Positions 39,880 to 49,994 of a stretch of DNA of 64,000 nucleotides are shown piece after piece. Below the pieces are notes generated by a model. The model saw nothing but the letters and a program-made list of their open reading frames with translations, ran no database searches and was not told the DNA's origin. The position numbers and the translations under genes were made by a program. The first letter of the stretch is position 1; every line of letters starts with the position of its first letter. Origin of the DNA: Massilia antarctica (GTDB lineage Bacteria > Pseudomonadota > Gammaproteobacteria > Burkholderiales > Burkholderiaceae_D); assembly GCF_015689335.1 (NCBI RefSeq), contig NZ_CP065053.1, forward strand, positions 6,200,001-6,264,000. The letters run 5' to 3'.

Positions 39880-40890
39880 ATGATCAAGAAATTACTTGTC
39901 ACCCTATTGATATCGATGTCCGCCACGGCCGCCCTTGCCGTGCCGTTCGGATCGCAATCGGTACTGGTGATCGAGGACGACACCGGCAAGATCCTCCTTG
40001 AAAAGAACGCCAACCAGGTCGTTTCCATCGCATCGCTGACCAAGCTGATGACCGCGATGGTCGTGCTCGACGCCAAACAGGACATGAACGAACAGATCGC
40101 CATCGACCAGCGCGACGTCGACATGCTCAAGCACAGCACCTCGCGCGTGCCGGTGGGCGCCGTGATCAGCCGCCACGACGTGCTCGCGCTGGCATTGATG
40201 AGCTCCGACAACCGCGCCGCGGCTTCCCTGGGCCGCACCTATCCGGGCGGCGTGGTGGCGTTCAAGTCGGCCGTGCGCGCCAAGGTGGCGGCGCTCGGCA
40301 TGACGCAGACCGTCATCGAAGAGCCGACCGGCCTGTCGCCGAACAACAAGTCGACGGCGTCGGACCTGATCAAGATGGCCAGGGCGGCATCGGCCTATCC
40401 GGAAATCACACGCATCACGACCGAGTCGAGCGATACGATCAATATCAGCGGCCGCGAGGTCGAGTACCGCAACACCAACCGCCTGGTCGGCGCCAAGGGC
40501 TGGGAAATCGGCCTGTCGAAAACCGGCTACACGGAAGAAGCGGGCCGCTGCCTGATCATGAAGATCAAATCGGCCGGCAAGAACGCGACCCTGGTGCTGC
40601 TCAATGCCAAGGCCAGTTCGGCCCGGATTCTTGATGCGCTCAACATCCGGCGCTTCGTCGCCGGCGACGACGCGCCGGCGCTTGCCCATGCACCGGCACG
40701 CCAGCGCGCGCAGCATGTGATCGTGGCGGCGGCGCGCGCGCCGGTGATCAAGGCCAGCCTGCATGGCCGTGGGCGCAACTATCCAGTGATCGTCGCCGCC
40801 CACCATGGTCCGGCGGCCAAGGCGGGGCTGCACAGCAGGGTCAAGTTAAAGCAGAACAAACCGGTCATCCACCGCCACCGCCACGAGTAA
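39880..40890 (+). CDS. pbpG: D-alanyl-D-alanine endopeptidase (PBP7-like) with a basic, His-rich C-terminal tail
   Basis: This is a 336-residue exported serine peptidase (signal about residues 1-20, ending AALA). The catalytic motifs are SLTK (Ser52, Lys55), SDN (109-111) and KTG (214-216), all intact. Family S11 low-molecular-weight PBPs of the PbpG type cleave peptidoglycan cross-links. After the catalytic domain (to about residue 255) comes an 80-residue tail of Ala, His, Arg and Lys (QRAQHVIVAAARAP..., LKQNKPVIHRHRHE). It lacks the usual amphipathic membrane-anchoring helix and might instead bind the anionic cell wall. Confidence 0.88.
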   Translation: MIKKLLVTLLISMSATAALAVPFGSQSVLVIEDDTGKILLEKNANQVVSIASLTKLMTAMVVLDAKQDMNEQIAIDQRDVDMLKHSTSRVPVGAVISRHDVLALALMSSDNRAAASLGRTYPGGVVAFKSAVRAKVAALGMTQTVIEEPTGLSPNNKSTASDLIKMARAASAYPEITRITTESSDTINISGREVEYRNTNRLVGAKGWEIGLSKTGYTEEAGRCLIMKIKSAGKNATLVLLNAKASSARILDALNIRRFVAGDDAPALAHAPARQRAQHVIVAAARAPVIKASLHGRGRNYPVIVAAHHGPAAKAGLHSRVKLKQNKPVIHRHRHE

Positions 40891-40932
40891 AAGCAGCCGC
40901 CGTTTCCGTCAATGGCGGAAACGGCGCTTGCC

Positions 40933-42861
40933 TCACCCCGCAATCATTTCGCGCAATCCGCTCGCCCTCTGGGTGCGCTGGGCAATCGATTCGCCCAGGA
41001 TCGCCGCCCCCGGCGACACCAGGGTGAACTGCGCACTGGCCCGCGTGATCCCCGTGTAAATCAGCTCGCGCGCGATCATCGCCCCGCGTTCGCGCGGCAG
41101 CACCAGCACCGTGTGCGCGAATTCCGATCCCTGCGATTTGTGCACCGTCATCGCGAACGCCGTCTCCACATGGCGCAAGCGCGTCGCCAGCACGCTGCGC
41201 ACCTTGTCGCCCTCCAGAAAATACACGCGCAGCGACCCCGGACGGGCCGGATCGCCCAGGGTCAAACCGATATCGCCATTGAACACGCCCGTACCATAAT
41301 CGTTCCGGGTGATCATCACCGGCCGCCCCACATACCACTCGCCGCGGCGCCGGATCAGCCCTGCCGCGTCGAGCCGCTGCTCGATGGCGCCGTTCAGGCC
41401 GCCCACGCCCCACTCGCCCTCGCGCACCGCGCACAACACGCGAAACGCCTCGAAGCGATGCAGCACCGCGCGTACCCAGGTCTCGTGCGCCTGCCCGCCA
41501 TCGCCCTCGGCGGTCAGGGACAGATACGGCGCATAGCCGTCAAAAGCCAGTTGCACCACATGCTGCTGGTGCCCCTGCTCGATCCAGCGCACCGTGCCGT
41601 CGCCGGCGCGCAGTACTTCCTCGGCGCGCGCGACATCCCCGGCATTGACCGCCAGCGCCAGTTGCCCGATCGGCCCGCTGAAACGGCGGCTGCTGCGCAG
41701 CATCACGGTCTGCTGCGCCAGCGCCCCGCCAGCGCCGCCATACTCGGCCGGAATGGTTTCGCCGCTGGCCGCCAGCGCATACGCCATGGTGGCCGCCGAA
41801 TACCCGCCGGCCTGCGCATCGCGGCACAGATCACCCAGCACCGCGCCCGCCTCCACCGACGCCAGCTGGTCCTTGTCGCCCAACAGGATCAGGGTCGCGC
41901 CCAGCGGCAGCGCATCGAGCAAGGAGGCCATCATCTCCAGGTGCACCATCGACGCTTCGTCGACAATGAGGACGTCGATATCGAGCGGATTGCCCTTGTT
42001 GTGCGCGAAGGTGCGGGTGTCGGGACGCGCGCCCAGCAGACTATGCAAGGTGCGCGCCGCCCCCATGCGCGCGGTCAGCTCGCGCAGCGGCAAGGTGGTG
42101 CCGACCTTGTCGGCCAGTTCGGTCAGCGCCTTGTCGATCGATTGCTTCAGGCGCGCCGCCGCCTTGCCGGTCGGCGCGGCCAGTGCGATGCGCTGGCGTC
42201 CCGCGTCCGGCGCCACCGCGAACAGCAGTGCCAGCAGGCGCGCCACGGTGTAGGTCTTGCCGGTCCCCGGACCGCCGGTGATGATGGCGATCGCGCCGCG
42301 CAGCGCGATCGCGCAGGCCAGCTTTTGCCAGTCCGGTCCCTTGGTGCGGCGCTCCGACGCGAATAATATGTCGAGCCAGATGCGCACCGCCGGTGCATCG
42401 ACCTCGCGCACCTGTTCGGCGCGCGCGCGGATCGTATGCGCGACCAGGGTTTCGTCGCGCCAGTAGCGGCGCAGGTACAGGCGCTCGCCGTCGAGCACCA
42501 GCGGCTGGTCGAAATCGAGGTCGCCCACATGCCACACCTGGTCGGAAGCGGTCAGCTGGTCGATCCAGCCCTTGCGGTTTTTGGGCAGCGCGCCGGCCGA
42601 ACGGACCAGCGCCTGCCACTGCTCCTTGTCCCAGGCCATCAGGGTGGCCGGGTCGAGCGCCAGCTGGTCGAGCATCAGGCAGCTGTGGCCCCGCCCTTCC
42701 AGTTCGGACAGCAGCACGCAGGCCAGCATCAGGGCCGGCGTGGCGCTGCCGAGCGAGCCGACGAAACGCGCGAACGTGCCGGACAGGCGCCGCAACTGGC
42801 CATCTTCGGTCAGCATGGCGACCTGCACCCACAGGGCGTCGAGCGAGGGGGCGCTCTTCAT
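40933..42861 (-). CDS. recD: Exodeoxyribonuclease V alpha subunit RecD
   Basis: This 642-residue 5'-3' helicase subunit of RecBCD has a Walker A motif GGPGTGKT (residues 196-203) and a DEAS-type Walker B in VLIVDEASMVHLEMM. The SF1 motifs TLILLGDKDQLASVEAG and FAMTVHKSQGSEFAHTVLVLP are also present. It overlaps recB by 4 bp and is last in a recC-recB-recD operon. Length is near the E. coli protein (608). The terminal region carries family motif VI (YTGITRASAQFTLV). Confidence 0.96.
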   Translation of the reverse strand: MKSAPSLDALWVQVAMLTEDGQLRRLSGTFARFVGSLGSATPALMLACVLLSELEGRGHSCLMLDQLALDPATLMAWDKEQWQALVRSAGALPKNRKGWIDQLTASDQVWHVGDLDFDQPLVLDGERLYLRRYWRDETLVAHTIRARAEQVREVDAPAVRIWLDILFASERRTKGPDWQKLACAIALRGAIAIITGGPGTGKTYTVARLLALLFAVAPDAGRQRIALAAPTGKAAARLKQSIDKALTELADKVGTTLPLRELTARMGAARTLHSLLGARPDTRTFAHNKGNPLDIDVLIVDEASMVHLEMMASLLDALPLGATLILLGDKDQLASVEAGAVLGDLCRDAQAGGYSAATMAYALAASGETIPAEYGGAGGALAQQTVMLRSSRRFSGPIGQLALAVNAGDVARAEEVLRAGDGTVRWIEQGHQQHVVQLAFDGYAPYLSLTAEGDGGQAHETWVRAVLHRFEAFRVLCAVREGEWGVGGLNGAIEQRLDAAGLIRRRGEWYVGRPVMITRNDYGTGVFNGDIGLTLGDPARPGSLRVYFLEGDKVRSVLATRLRHVETAFAMTVHKSQGSEFAHTVLVLPRERGAMIARELIYTGITRASAQFTLVSPGAAILGESIAQRTQRASGLREMIAG

Positions 42862-45800
42862 GGCGCCTCCCGCGATGGCGAGACGCCGAGCAGCGCGTCG
42901 AGGCTGTCGAGCAGTTCCAGGTCCGGTTCGAGCAGGTAGCAGCCGCGCGTGGCGCTATTGGCGATCCCGCGCAGGAACAGGAAAATCGCGCCGCCCAGCT
43001 GGCGCGCCGGATCGTAGGCCTCGCCCAGGCGGCTCTTGAGCAAGCGATGCAGGGCCAGCATGTAGATGGCGCCCTGGATATCGTAGCGGTGCGCCGCCAT
43101 CCCGGCCGCCATCGCGGCCTTGCCGTAGGCCGTATCGCCGCTGCCGAGCGCATTCGACTTGTAATCGATCACCCAGTAGCGGCCTTCGTGCTCGAACACC
43201 AGGTCGGCGAAGCCTTTCAGCATGCCGTGCAGGTAGCGCTCCGGCAGCGACGGGCGCGGCGTTTTTCCAAGCAGGTGGGTGCCGCACAGGCGGTCGAGCG
43301 CCGCGCTGTTCAACTGCTCGCTGGGAAACCAGAACTCCATTTCGGGGATGACGTGAGCGATGGCGGCCAGCGGCACGCCCAGCTGCGGCAGCGGCGTGGT
43401 GGCCACCGCGCGCAGCCACGTCACCGCGTCTTCCTGGCGGTGGCCCCAGCCGGCGCGCTCGCAGCGCTGGCCCAGGCGGGCGGCGAACTGCTCGTCGCCG
43501 GCGATGGCAAAGCCTTCCTGCCCCATCCACTCAAGCTGTTCGTGCAAAAAATTCCCCGGCACGGACCCGCGCGGAAAGCGGTGCCAGGGCGCGTCGTCGG
43601 TGCGCGGGTTTTGCTGCATGGGCGGCTGTTGCTGCTCCTCGTCGAACAAGGTCTCTTCCTGCGCGCGCATCGGCGCCGCGTTGGTCTGGCGCGTGAGCGA
43701 GGTAAAGGAACCGACCGCCCAGTTGCGCTCGAAACTGCCGCCGAAAGGCGCGGCGTCGACCAGGGCCGGGCGCTCTTCGTCGCGCGCCAGCATGGTGATG
43801 CCCTGCGGCGTATCGAGCGAGCGCAGGTCGATCGCAGGCGAGCCGCCGCGCAGCTTTTCCCAGTACGGCAAGATATCGGCCGCGCCGATCGGCTGCCCGC
43901 CCGTCAGCAGGTAGCCGAGCGCCGACTCGTGCAGCTTGTTGTCGCCCGCCTTGCGCGCCGTGACCGCGGCCACGCCGAGCCACAAAAAATGGCGCGCGCG
44001 CGTCAGCGCCACGTACAGCAGGCGCAAGTCTTCCTCGATGCGCGCGCGGTCGACGGCATGCAAGGCTTCGTCCGACAGCGCCAGGTCGATGCGGCGCACG
44101 CCGTCGCGCCCGACGAATTCGAAAAAGCTGCGGTTGCGCCGGTCGGTGGTGCGCGCCGTCACGGCGAACGGCAGGTACACCAGCGGATATTCGAGCCCCT
44201 TGGACTTGTGCACGGTGACCACCTTGACCAGCTCCGCGTCGCTCTCGAGGCGCAGCACCCGTTCGTCGCCGCCCTCGCCCACCCCGGCCAACTGTTCGGC
44301 GAACCAGCGGATCAAGGCTTGTTCGCCTTCGAGCTGGCTGCTGGCGCTTTGCAGCAGTTCGGCCAGGTGCAGCAGATTGGTCAGGCGCCGCTCGCCGCCG
44401 GCCTGGCGCAGCAGCGCCGCCGGCAGCCGCATGTCGTGAATGAAGCGGCGCAGCATGGCCAGCACACCCTGGCGCTGCCACACGATGTGCAAGAGCTTCA
44501 ACTGCTCGACCCGCACTTCCCACGCCAGCTCATCCGACGACAGGCGCGCCAGTTCGGCCAGCGACAGGCCGGACGTGCGGGTGGCAAACGCCGCGCGCGC
44601 CAGGGCGCCATCGAGCGGATTGGCCACCGCTTGCAGCCAGCGCAGCACGTCGGCGGCTTCCTCGCTTTCGATCACCGAGTCCTTGTCGGACAGGTACACG
44701 CTGGGCACTTTGCGCTGCGCCAGCGCGCGCCGGATCGCGGTCGCCTCGCGCCGGTCGCGCACCAGGATGGCGATATCGGCCGGCACCAGGCGCGTGAAGA
44801 CGCCGTTTTCGCTGAAACCCGCGTGCGGGTCGTTGAGCAGGCCGACGATATGCTCGGCGCTGTGGTGGGCGAAAAATTCGCGGTAGTCGTCGGCCTTGAG
44901 GTCGTCGCGGTCGGTGCTGCAAATGGCCAGCGCCTGATACGGCCCGTCCACGCCGACCAGTTGCTGCGCGCGTCCTTTGGCGGCAACCGCATCGAACGGC
45001 AGCGGATTGACACGACCCTTGCGGAAGCGGAAAGCCCCGGCCGCGAAGCCGGGATGGCCGTCGCGCCCTTCGGCGTGCAAGAACAGCTGGTTGACCGCTT
45101 CCACCAGCGCCGCCGTCGAGCGATAGTTGGTGCCGAGCTGGTAGTGGCGGCCTTCGGTAGCGCTGCGCGCATCCAGATAGCTGTGAATGTCGGCGCCGCG
45201 AAAGCCGTAGATCGACTGCTTCGGATCGCCGATCAGGAACAGGCCGCGCGAGGGGTCGTTGTCGGCCACCCGGTACAGCAGATTGAAAATCGCATACTGG
45301 TCGGGCGAGGTGTCCTGGAATTCGTCCACCATCGCCACCGGGAACTGGTCGACGATGCGCTGGCGCAGGGCTTCGCCGTTGGCGCCTTCGAGCGCGCTTT
45401 TCAGGCGGTCGAGCATGTCGGCAAAGCCGAACTGGCGCTTGCGCCGTTTCAGTTCCATCATGCGCCGCGCGATGTGACAGGCGGCGTGGCGGTATAGCGC
45501 GTGCGCCAGCGGGTCGATCGCCTTGAGCGCTTCCCACAGCTCGGTGGTCGTGTCGAAGCACGGCGGGATATCGCAACTGAAGCCCTTGCTGAAGGCGTCC
45601 GTGATGCCGTCCGGCGTGAGGCGGTGCCAGGCCGTGTCGGTCAGTGCCGGCATCAGCATGGCGGGCGCGCGCGCCCAGGCGCGCAGAGAGTCGAACCACT
45701 TCACCAGCGAATCGGCGCGCAGCTTGTTCCCGTTGAAGCACTTGGGCGCCATCTCGCGCTGGGCGGCGATCCACTGCTCCATCGCGTCGGCGCGCTCGAC

Positions 45801-46514
45801 CCAACCGGCTTTCAGCTTCGCCAGCGCGGCCGCCTGCGTGCGTTCGACCCGGTCGATGGCTTCTTCCAGCGATTCGTCGGGCGGGTCGCCCAGCACCGCA
45901 ACCCGGCGCACCAGGTCGCGCACGGTGTTCTTGAGCGCGCGCACGTCGGGCCAGCAGGCCAGCAGCGCGCCGAGCGCACCGCTGTCGAGCGGGTAGACGT
46001 TCTGGCGCCAGTAGTCGTGCGCCGCGTCTTCGAACAAGGCGTGTTCGTCGCTGACCAGTTCTTCGTCGAACAGGCTGCCGCTGTCGAACGCGTGCTCGCG
46101 CAGCATGCGTTGGCACCAGGCGTCGATGGTGAAGATCGCCGCCTCGTCCATGGTGTCGGCGGCCAGCATCAGGCGGTGCGCGGCCACCATCCGTTCGCCC
46201 TCGCTGCCGCAGGCGTCGGCCAACTGGTGCAGGTAGGGGTCGTCCAGTTCCAGCTCGCCCCGGAAAAAGCCGGCCGCTTCGACCAGGCGCTCGCGCACCC
46301 GGTTCGACAGTTCGCGCGTGGCGGCGCGGGTAAACGTCATCACCAGGATTTCGGACGGCAGCAGCGCGCGCGCAAAGCCGTTCTCGCCGCCGTGGCCGAG
46401 CACCAGGCGCAGGTACAGGGCGGCGATGGTCCAGGTCTTGCCGGTGCCGGCGCTGGCCTCGATCAGGCGCGTGCCGGACAGCGGAAAATGCAGGGCGTCG
46501 AGCAACTGGCTCAT
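42858..46514 (-). CDS. recB: Exodeoxyribonuclease V beta subunit RecB
   Basis: This is a 1218-residue helicase-nuclease. The start at 46514 (MSQLLDALHFPLSG) overlaps the recC stop (ATGA); the open frame runs to 46916 inside recC and is not used. It has a Walker A ASAGTGKT (residues 20-27), the UvrD-like MVDEFQDTSPDQYAIF motif, and a C-terminal nuclease domain with the catalytic Asp/Lys in YWVIDYKSNALG. The UvrD-type motif VVTVHKSKGLEYPLVYLPFA is also present. It repairs double-strand breaks by resecting ends to Chi with RecC and RecD. Confidence 0.96.
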   Translation of the reverse strand: MSQLLDALHFPLSGTRLIEASAGTGKTWTIAALYLRLVLGHGGENGFARALLPSEILVMTFTRAATRELSNRVRERLVEAAGFFRGELELDDPYLHQLADACGSEGERMVAAHRLMLAADTMDEAAIFTIDAWCQRMLREHAFDSGSLFDEELVSDEHALFEDAAHDYWRQNVYPLDSGALGALLACWPDVRALKNTVRDLVRRVAVLGDPPDESLEEAIDRVERTQAAALAKLKAGWVERADAMEQWIAAQREMAPKCFNGNKLRADSLVKWFDSLRAWARAPAMLMPALTDTAWHRLTPDGITDAFSKGFSCDIPPCFDTTTELWEALKAIDPLAHALYRHAACHIARRMMELKRRKRQFGFADMLDRLKSALEGANGEALRQRIVDQFPVAMVDEFQDTSPDQYAIFNLLYRVADNDPSRGLFLIGDPKQSIYGFRGADIHSYLDARSATEGRHYQLGTNYRSTAALVEAVNQLFLHAEGRDGHPGFAAGAFRFRKGRVNPLPFDAVAAKGRAQQLVGVDGPYQALAICSTDRDDLKADDYREFFAHHSAEHIVGLLNDPHAGFSENGVFTRLVPADIAILVRDRREATAIRRALAQRKVPSVYLSDKDSVIESEEAADVLRWLQAVANPLDGALARAAFATRTSGLSLAELARLSSDELAWEVRVEQLKLLHIVWQRQGVLAMLRRFIHDMRLPAALLRQAGGERRLTNLLHLAELLQSASSQLEGEQALIRWFAEQLAGVGEGGDERVLRLESDAELVKVVTVHKSKGLEYPLVYLPFAVTARTTDRRNRSFFEFVGRDGVRRIDLALSDEALHAVDRARIEEDLRLLYVALTRARHFLWLGVAAVTARKAGDNKLHESALGYLLTGGQPIGAADILPYWEKLRGGSPAIDLRSLDTPQGITMLARDEERPALVDAAPFGGSFERNWAVGSFTSLTRQTNAAPMRAQEETLFDEEQQQPPMQQNPRTDDAPWHRFPRGSVPGNFLHEQLEWMGQEGFAIAGDEQFAARLGQRCERAGWGHRQEDAVTWLRAVATTPLPQLGVPLAAIAHVIPEMEFWFPSEQLNSAALDRLCGTHLLGKTPRPSLPERYLHGMLKGFADLVFEHEGRYWVIDYKSNALGSGDTAYGKAAMAAGMAAHRYDIQGAIYMLALHRLLKSRLGEAYDPARQLGGAIFLFLRGIANSATRGCYLLEPDLELLDSLDALLGVSPSREAP

Positions 46515-49500
46515 GCCAGGTCCCTGTCCATGGGGGCGATTTCGATGTGCTGGTCGAGCCAGCGCACCAACGGGCCGTAGAGCGCCTCGGCGACGGCGGG
46601 GAACTCGCCGCTGGCATTGAGGGCCGAAAAATCGGGCCACAGGCGCGCCAGGCACTGGTCCAGCACTTCGCCCGACAGCTCGAAGCCGCCGTCGTAGATG
46701 CTGCGTGGCTCGCCCTGCTGCAATAAGGCGAGCGCCGTCTTGCAGGCCACCGGCAGCGGTTGATCCATGTTGCGGCGCCACAGCGCCACCAGCGCCGCCA
46801 GCTGCGCGCTCGACTCCTCGCGTTCGAGCGGCGCCAGCATGACGATGGCGTCGCGCGCGACCAGGTAGCCGCTGACCGGCTGGCCGACCGCCGCCGCGGC
46901 CAGCTGGCGCAGCCACGGGGCGATCAGTTTGTCGCCGCGCGGCGCGCCTTTTTTATCGAGCACCTTGGACGAGATTTGCAGCAGCCACGCCGTTTCGCTG
47001 GCGTTGCTGCGCAATTTGTCGACCCAGTCTTCGAGGTGCACGCCATTCAGGTCGAGGCTCACGGCCAGCTTGGGCGCGACGTCATCGAAGCGCGCGCCCA
47101 GGGTCAGCCAGGCGGTGCGCACCGGCACCAGGCCCTCGACCAGCTGTTCCTGCCACTGTTGCCCGACCAGGCCGATCGGCAGCACGCCTTCGCGCTTCAA
47201 GCGTTCGGCGCGGGCACTCAAGCTGTCGCGTACTTCATGCAGTTCCTCTTGTGTGCTGGCGTCGTCGAGCAGGCTGTCCTCTAAAAAATAGCGCTCCAGC
47301 GCGTCGAGCGAGAACGGTTCCTCGTCTTCGCCCACGGCCTGGGCGTCGCCGAACGCCACGCCGAGACGGCGCCGGAAAAAATAGCGCGCCGGCTGGCGCA
47401 AGAAATTCGCCAGCTCGCCCAGTTTCAGGCGGTATTCGGGTTCCAGCTCGAACGGCGGCAGCACGGCGTCATCGAGCGCGTCGCCGGCGCCGTGGGCTGC
47501 GCGCCATTCGGCGGCATAGGTCAGCATACCGCCCTGCTCGAAATAGCGCCGGCTGAATGGCTGCAGCGCGTGTTCGGTCGTCATCGTGCCCAGGTCCAGG
47601 TCCCAGCCTTCGGCCAGGTAGTCGCGCAGTTGCGATACCAGCACCGAAGCCGGCTGCTCGCTGTTGTCGCGCACATTGCGCCCGACCCAGCTCACATACA
47701 GCTTGTCGCGCGCCGCCAGCACCGCTTCGAGCATCAGATAGCGGTCGTCGTCGCGGCGCGAACGGTCGCCCGGACGCGCCATGCCGGGCAGCGCCAGCAG
47801 GTCGAAGTCGGCCTGGCGCGTGCGGCGTGGAAAATCGCCGTCGTTCATGCCGAGCAGGCAGACCACGCGAAACGGCACCGCGCGCATCGGCATCAGGGTG
47901 CAGAAGGTCACGCCGCCGGAGACAAACTGGTGGTTCAGGGTCGGCTCGTCGAGCGCGCCCAGCCATGCTTCGCGCAGCACCGCCAGCGGTACCTCCTCGT
48001 CGAAGCCGGCGCTGTCGCACGTCTCCAGCCAGTTTTGCAGCGCGTCGTACAATTGCGCGAGTGTGAGGCGGTCGCCTTCCTCGGTGGCGGCGAAAAACGC
48101 CGCCAGCAGCGCGCGCGCCTGCTCGCCCCACTGCGCCGGCGTGCGCGCCTCGGCCAGGGTGGCGCGCCAGGCCAGCAGGGTTTCGATCAGTTGCGCCAGC
48201 GAGCCGGCCAGCGCCGCATCGAGCCCGCCCACTTCGGCGTACGGCTCGATCTGGCGGAAGCTGCCGCCGGCGCCGCTGGCGTAACCGAGCAGCATGCGGC
48301 GCACGCCGAAAATCCAGGCATTCTGCTCGCCCGCCGAACCGAGTCCGAGGCCGTCGCGGTGCTGCTGGTCCAGGCCCCAGCGCACGCTGGCGCCTTCGAT
48401 CCAGTTGCCGAGGATGGGCAGTTCGTCTTCGCTCAGGCCGAAGCGCGCGGCCAGCGCGGGCACATCGAGCAGGTCGCGCACTTCACTCTGGCGGCAGCGC
48501 TGCTGCGGCAGCCGCAAAAGCCATTCGAGCGACACCAGCAGCGGATTGACGCTGCGGTCCTTGACGTCGCCGATCTCGAACGGGATGAAGCGCGGGTCGC
48601 TGCGCTTGTGCTGGTCGAAGACGGCGTGGATCGCGGCCGAAAAGGTGTCGATGTCGGGCACCATGACCACCACGTCGCGCGGACGCAAGGTGGCGCCGGG
48701 CGCGCCGAACCACGACAGCAGCTGGTCGTGCAGCACCTCGACTTCGCGCTGCACGCTGTGGGCGACGTGAAATTCGATCGAGCGGTCGCGTGGCGCAGGG
48801 TCGGCGACGGCGTCCGGTTCCGCAAGGCCCCTGGCACAGGGATGCTCGCGCAGCGGCAGCATGTCGCGCACGGCCGCCTGCACTTGCGCCAGCAAGGTAT
48901 CGCCCTCGCCTTCGCTGAACAGGTCGATGCGCAGCTTGTCGGCGCGCTCGCCCGACTCGGTGTCGAATTCGTCGAGCATGCGGATGAAATCGCGCCCCTG
49001 CCTGCCCCAGCTGGCCAGCAGCGGATGGCTGTGCGCGTGCAGTTCTTCGAGCGGCACGCCGGACAGGTCGATGCCGCCGCGCTGGCGCTGGCGTTTGTGG
49101 GCGGCCTTGAGCAGTTCGCGCCCTTCGATGATGTCGCCCCAATAAAACTGGCAGGGGTTCGGCACGGCCAGCAGCACCTGCGTATGGTGCGAGAGCGAAG
49201 CGATGGCCTGCAAGGTCTGGTAAGGCAACGCCGACATCCCGAACAGCACCACCCGGCGCGCCAGGCGCCCGGCCGGGGCCTCGCCGCTCTCGCAGGCGCG
49301 CACGAACTGCTGGTGAATGGTGGCGCGGCCCGAGTCGCGCAGCTGCGGCGGCAGGCTGTCGTTCACGGCGCGCCACAGGCAGGCTTGCCAGCGCTGCTCG
49401 GGCGCGAGCGCGATCACCTCGCCGCGCGCGCTGCGCAGGCGGTCGCGCCCCGCGCTCCAGTCGTCGAGCCAGTCGGCCCGGTACACCTGGTACTGGTCGT

Positions 49501-49924
49501 ACAGGTCGGCCAGGCGTTCGGCCAGTTGCAGGCGCCGTTCGGGGTCGCCATCGCCCAGAAAATGACGCAGCGGGGCGAAGGCATCGTCGGCCAGCAGCTG
49601 CGGCAGCAGGCGCATCAGGCGCCAGGTGAGCGGGCCCTTGTCGTAGGGGGAGCGGGTCGGGACGCGCTCGCGCCCCAGCATGCCGCGATAGGCTTCCCAT
49701 AAAAAGCGCGCTGGCAGCGCCACGCGGGTGGCCGCGCACACCCCCATTTCCTCGGCCAGCGCGATTTTCAGCCACTCGGCCACGCCGTTCGATTGCACCA
49801 GAATGATTTCGGTTTCGAGCGGGCCGAGCGGATGGCTGCGCAGCCAGGCGAAGAGCGCGGCACGCAGTTGCTCCATCTGGTTGCCATGAAGGATAAGGAG
49901 GCCGGGCGTGACGGGAGAAGACAT
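46511..49924 (-). CDS. recC: Exodeoxyribonuclease V gamma subunit RecC
   Basis: This 1137-residue subunit recognises Chi and splits the strands in RecBCD. The N-terminus GLLILHGNQMEQLRAAL and the segments ILVQSNGVAEWLKIALAEEMGV, LLGMNDGDFPRRTRQADFDLLA and KLGELANFLRQPARYFFRRRLG are characteristic. The start at 49924 (MSSPVTPG) gives a normal length; the open frame reaches 50035 and an ATG four codons earlier (49936) is an alternative. It is first in the recC-recB-recD operon. Confidence 0.95.
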   Translation of the reverse strand: MSSPVTPGLLILHGNQMEQLRAALFAWLRSHPLGPLETEIILVQSNGVAEWLKIALAEEMGVCAATRVALPARFLWEAYRGMLGRERVPTRSPYDKGPLTWRLMRLLPQLLADDAFAPLRHFLGDGDPERRLQLAERLADLYDQYQVYRADWLDDWSAGRDRLRSARGEVIALAPEQRWQACLWRAVNDSLPPQLRDSGRATIHQQFVRACESGEAPAGRLARRVVLFGMSALPYQTLQAIASLSHHTQVLLAVPNPCQFYWGDIIEGRELLKAAHKRQRQRGGIDLSGVPLEELHAHSHPLLASWGRQGRDFIRMLDEFDTESGERADKLRIDLFSEGEGDTLLAQVQAAVRDMLPLREHPCARGLAEPDAVADPAPRDRSIEFHVAHSVQREVEVLHDQLLSWFGAPGATLRPRDVVVMVPDIDTFSAAIHAVFDQHKRSDPRFIPFEIGDVKDRSVNPLLVSLEWLLRLPQQRCRQSEVRDLLDVPALAARFGLSEDELPILGNWIEGASVRWGLDQQHRDGLGLGSAGEQNAWIFGVRRMLLGYASGAGGSFRQIEPYAEVGGLDAALAGSLAQLIETLLAWRATLAEARTPAQWGEQARALLAAFFAATEEGDRLTLAQLYDALQNWLETCDSAGFDEEVPLAVLREAWLGALDEPTLNHQFVSGGVTFCTLMPMRAVPFRVVCLLGMNDGDFPRRTRQADFDLLALPGMARPGDRSRRDDDRYLMLEAVLAARDKLYVSWVGRNVRDNSEQPASVLVSQLRDYLAEGWDLDLGTMTTEHALQPFSRRYFEQGGMLTYAAEWRAAHGAGDALDDAVLPPFELEPEYRLKLGELANFLRQPARYFFRRRLGVAFGDAQAVGEDEEPFSLDALERYFLEDSLLDDASTQEELHEVRDSLSARAERLKREGVLPIGLVGQQWQEQLVEGLVPVRTAWLTLGARFDDVAPKLAVSLDLNGVHLEDWVDKLRSNASETAWLLQISSKVLDKKGAPRGDKLIAPWLRQLAAAAVGQPVSGYLVARDAIVMLAPLEREESSAQLAALVALWRRNMDQPLPVACKTALALLQQGEPRSIYDGGFELSGEVLDQCLARLWPDFSALNASGEFPAVAEALYGPLVRWLDQHIEIAPMDRDLA

Positions 49925-49994
49925 GGCGCACAGCATACTAGCTTTGGGCTGGGCGCGGTAGGGTGATGCGTGCCGGTAACTGGACGATGCGCTC

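Noticed and set aside
42393..45497. 1034-codon plus-strand open frame antisense to recB/recD
   Set aside because: It is a composition shadow: long Arg/Gly/Ala/Gln-rich translation with no domain motifs, lying fully over recB and recD, which carry all helicase and nuclease motifs.
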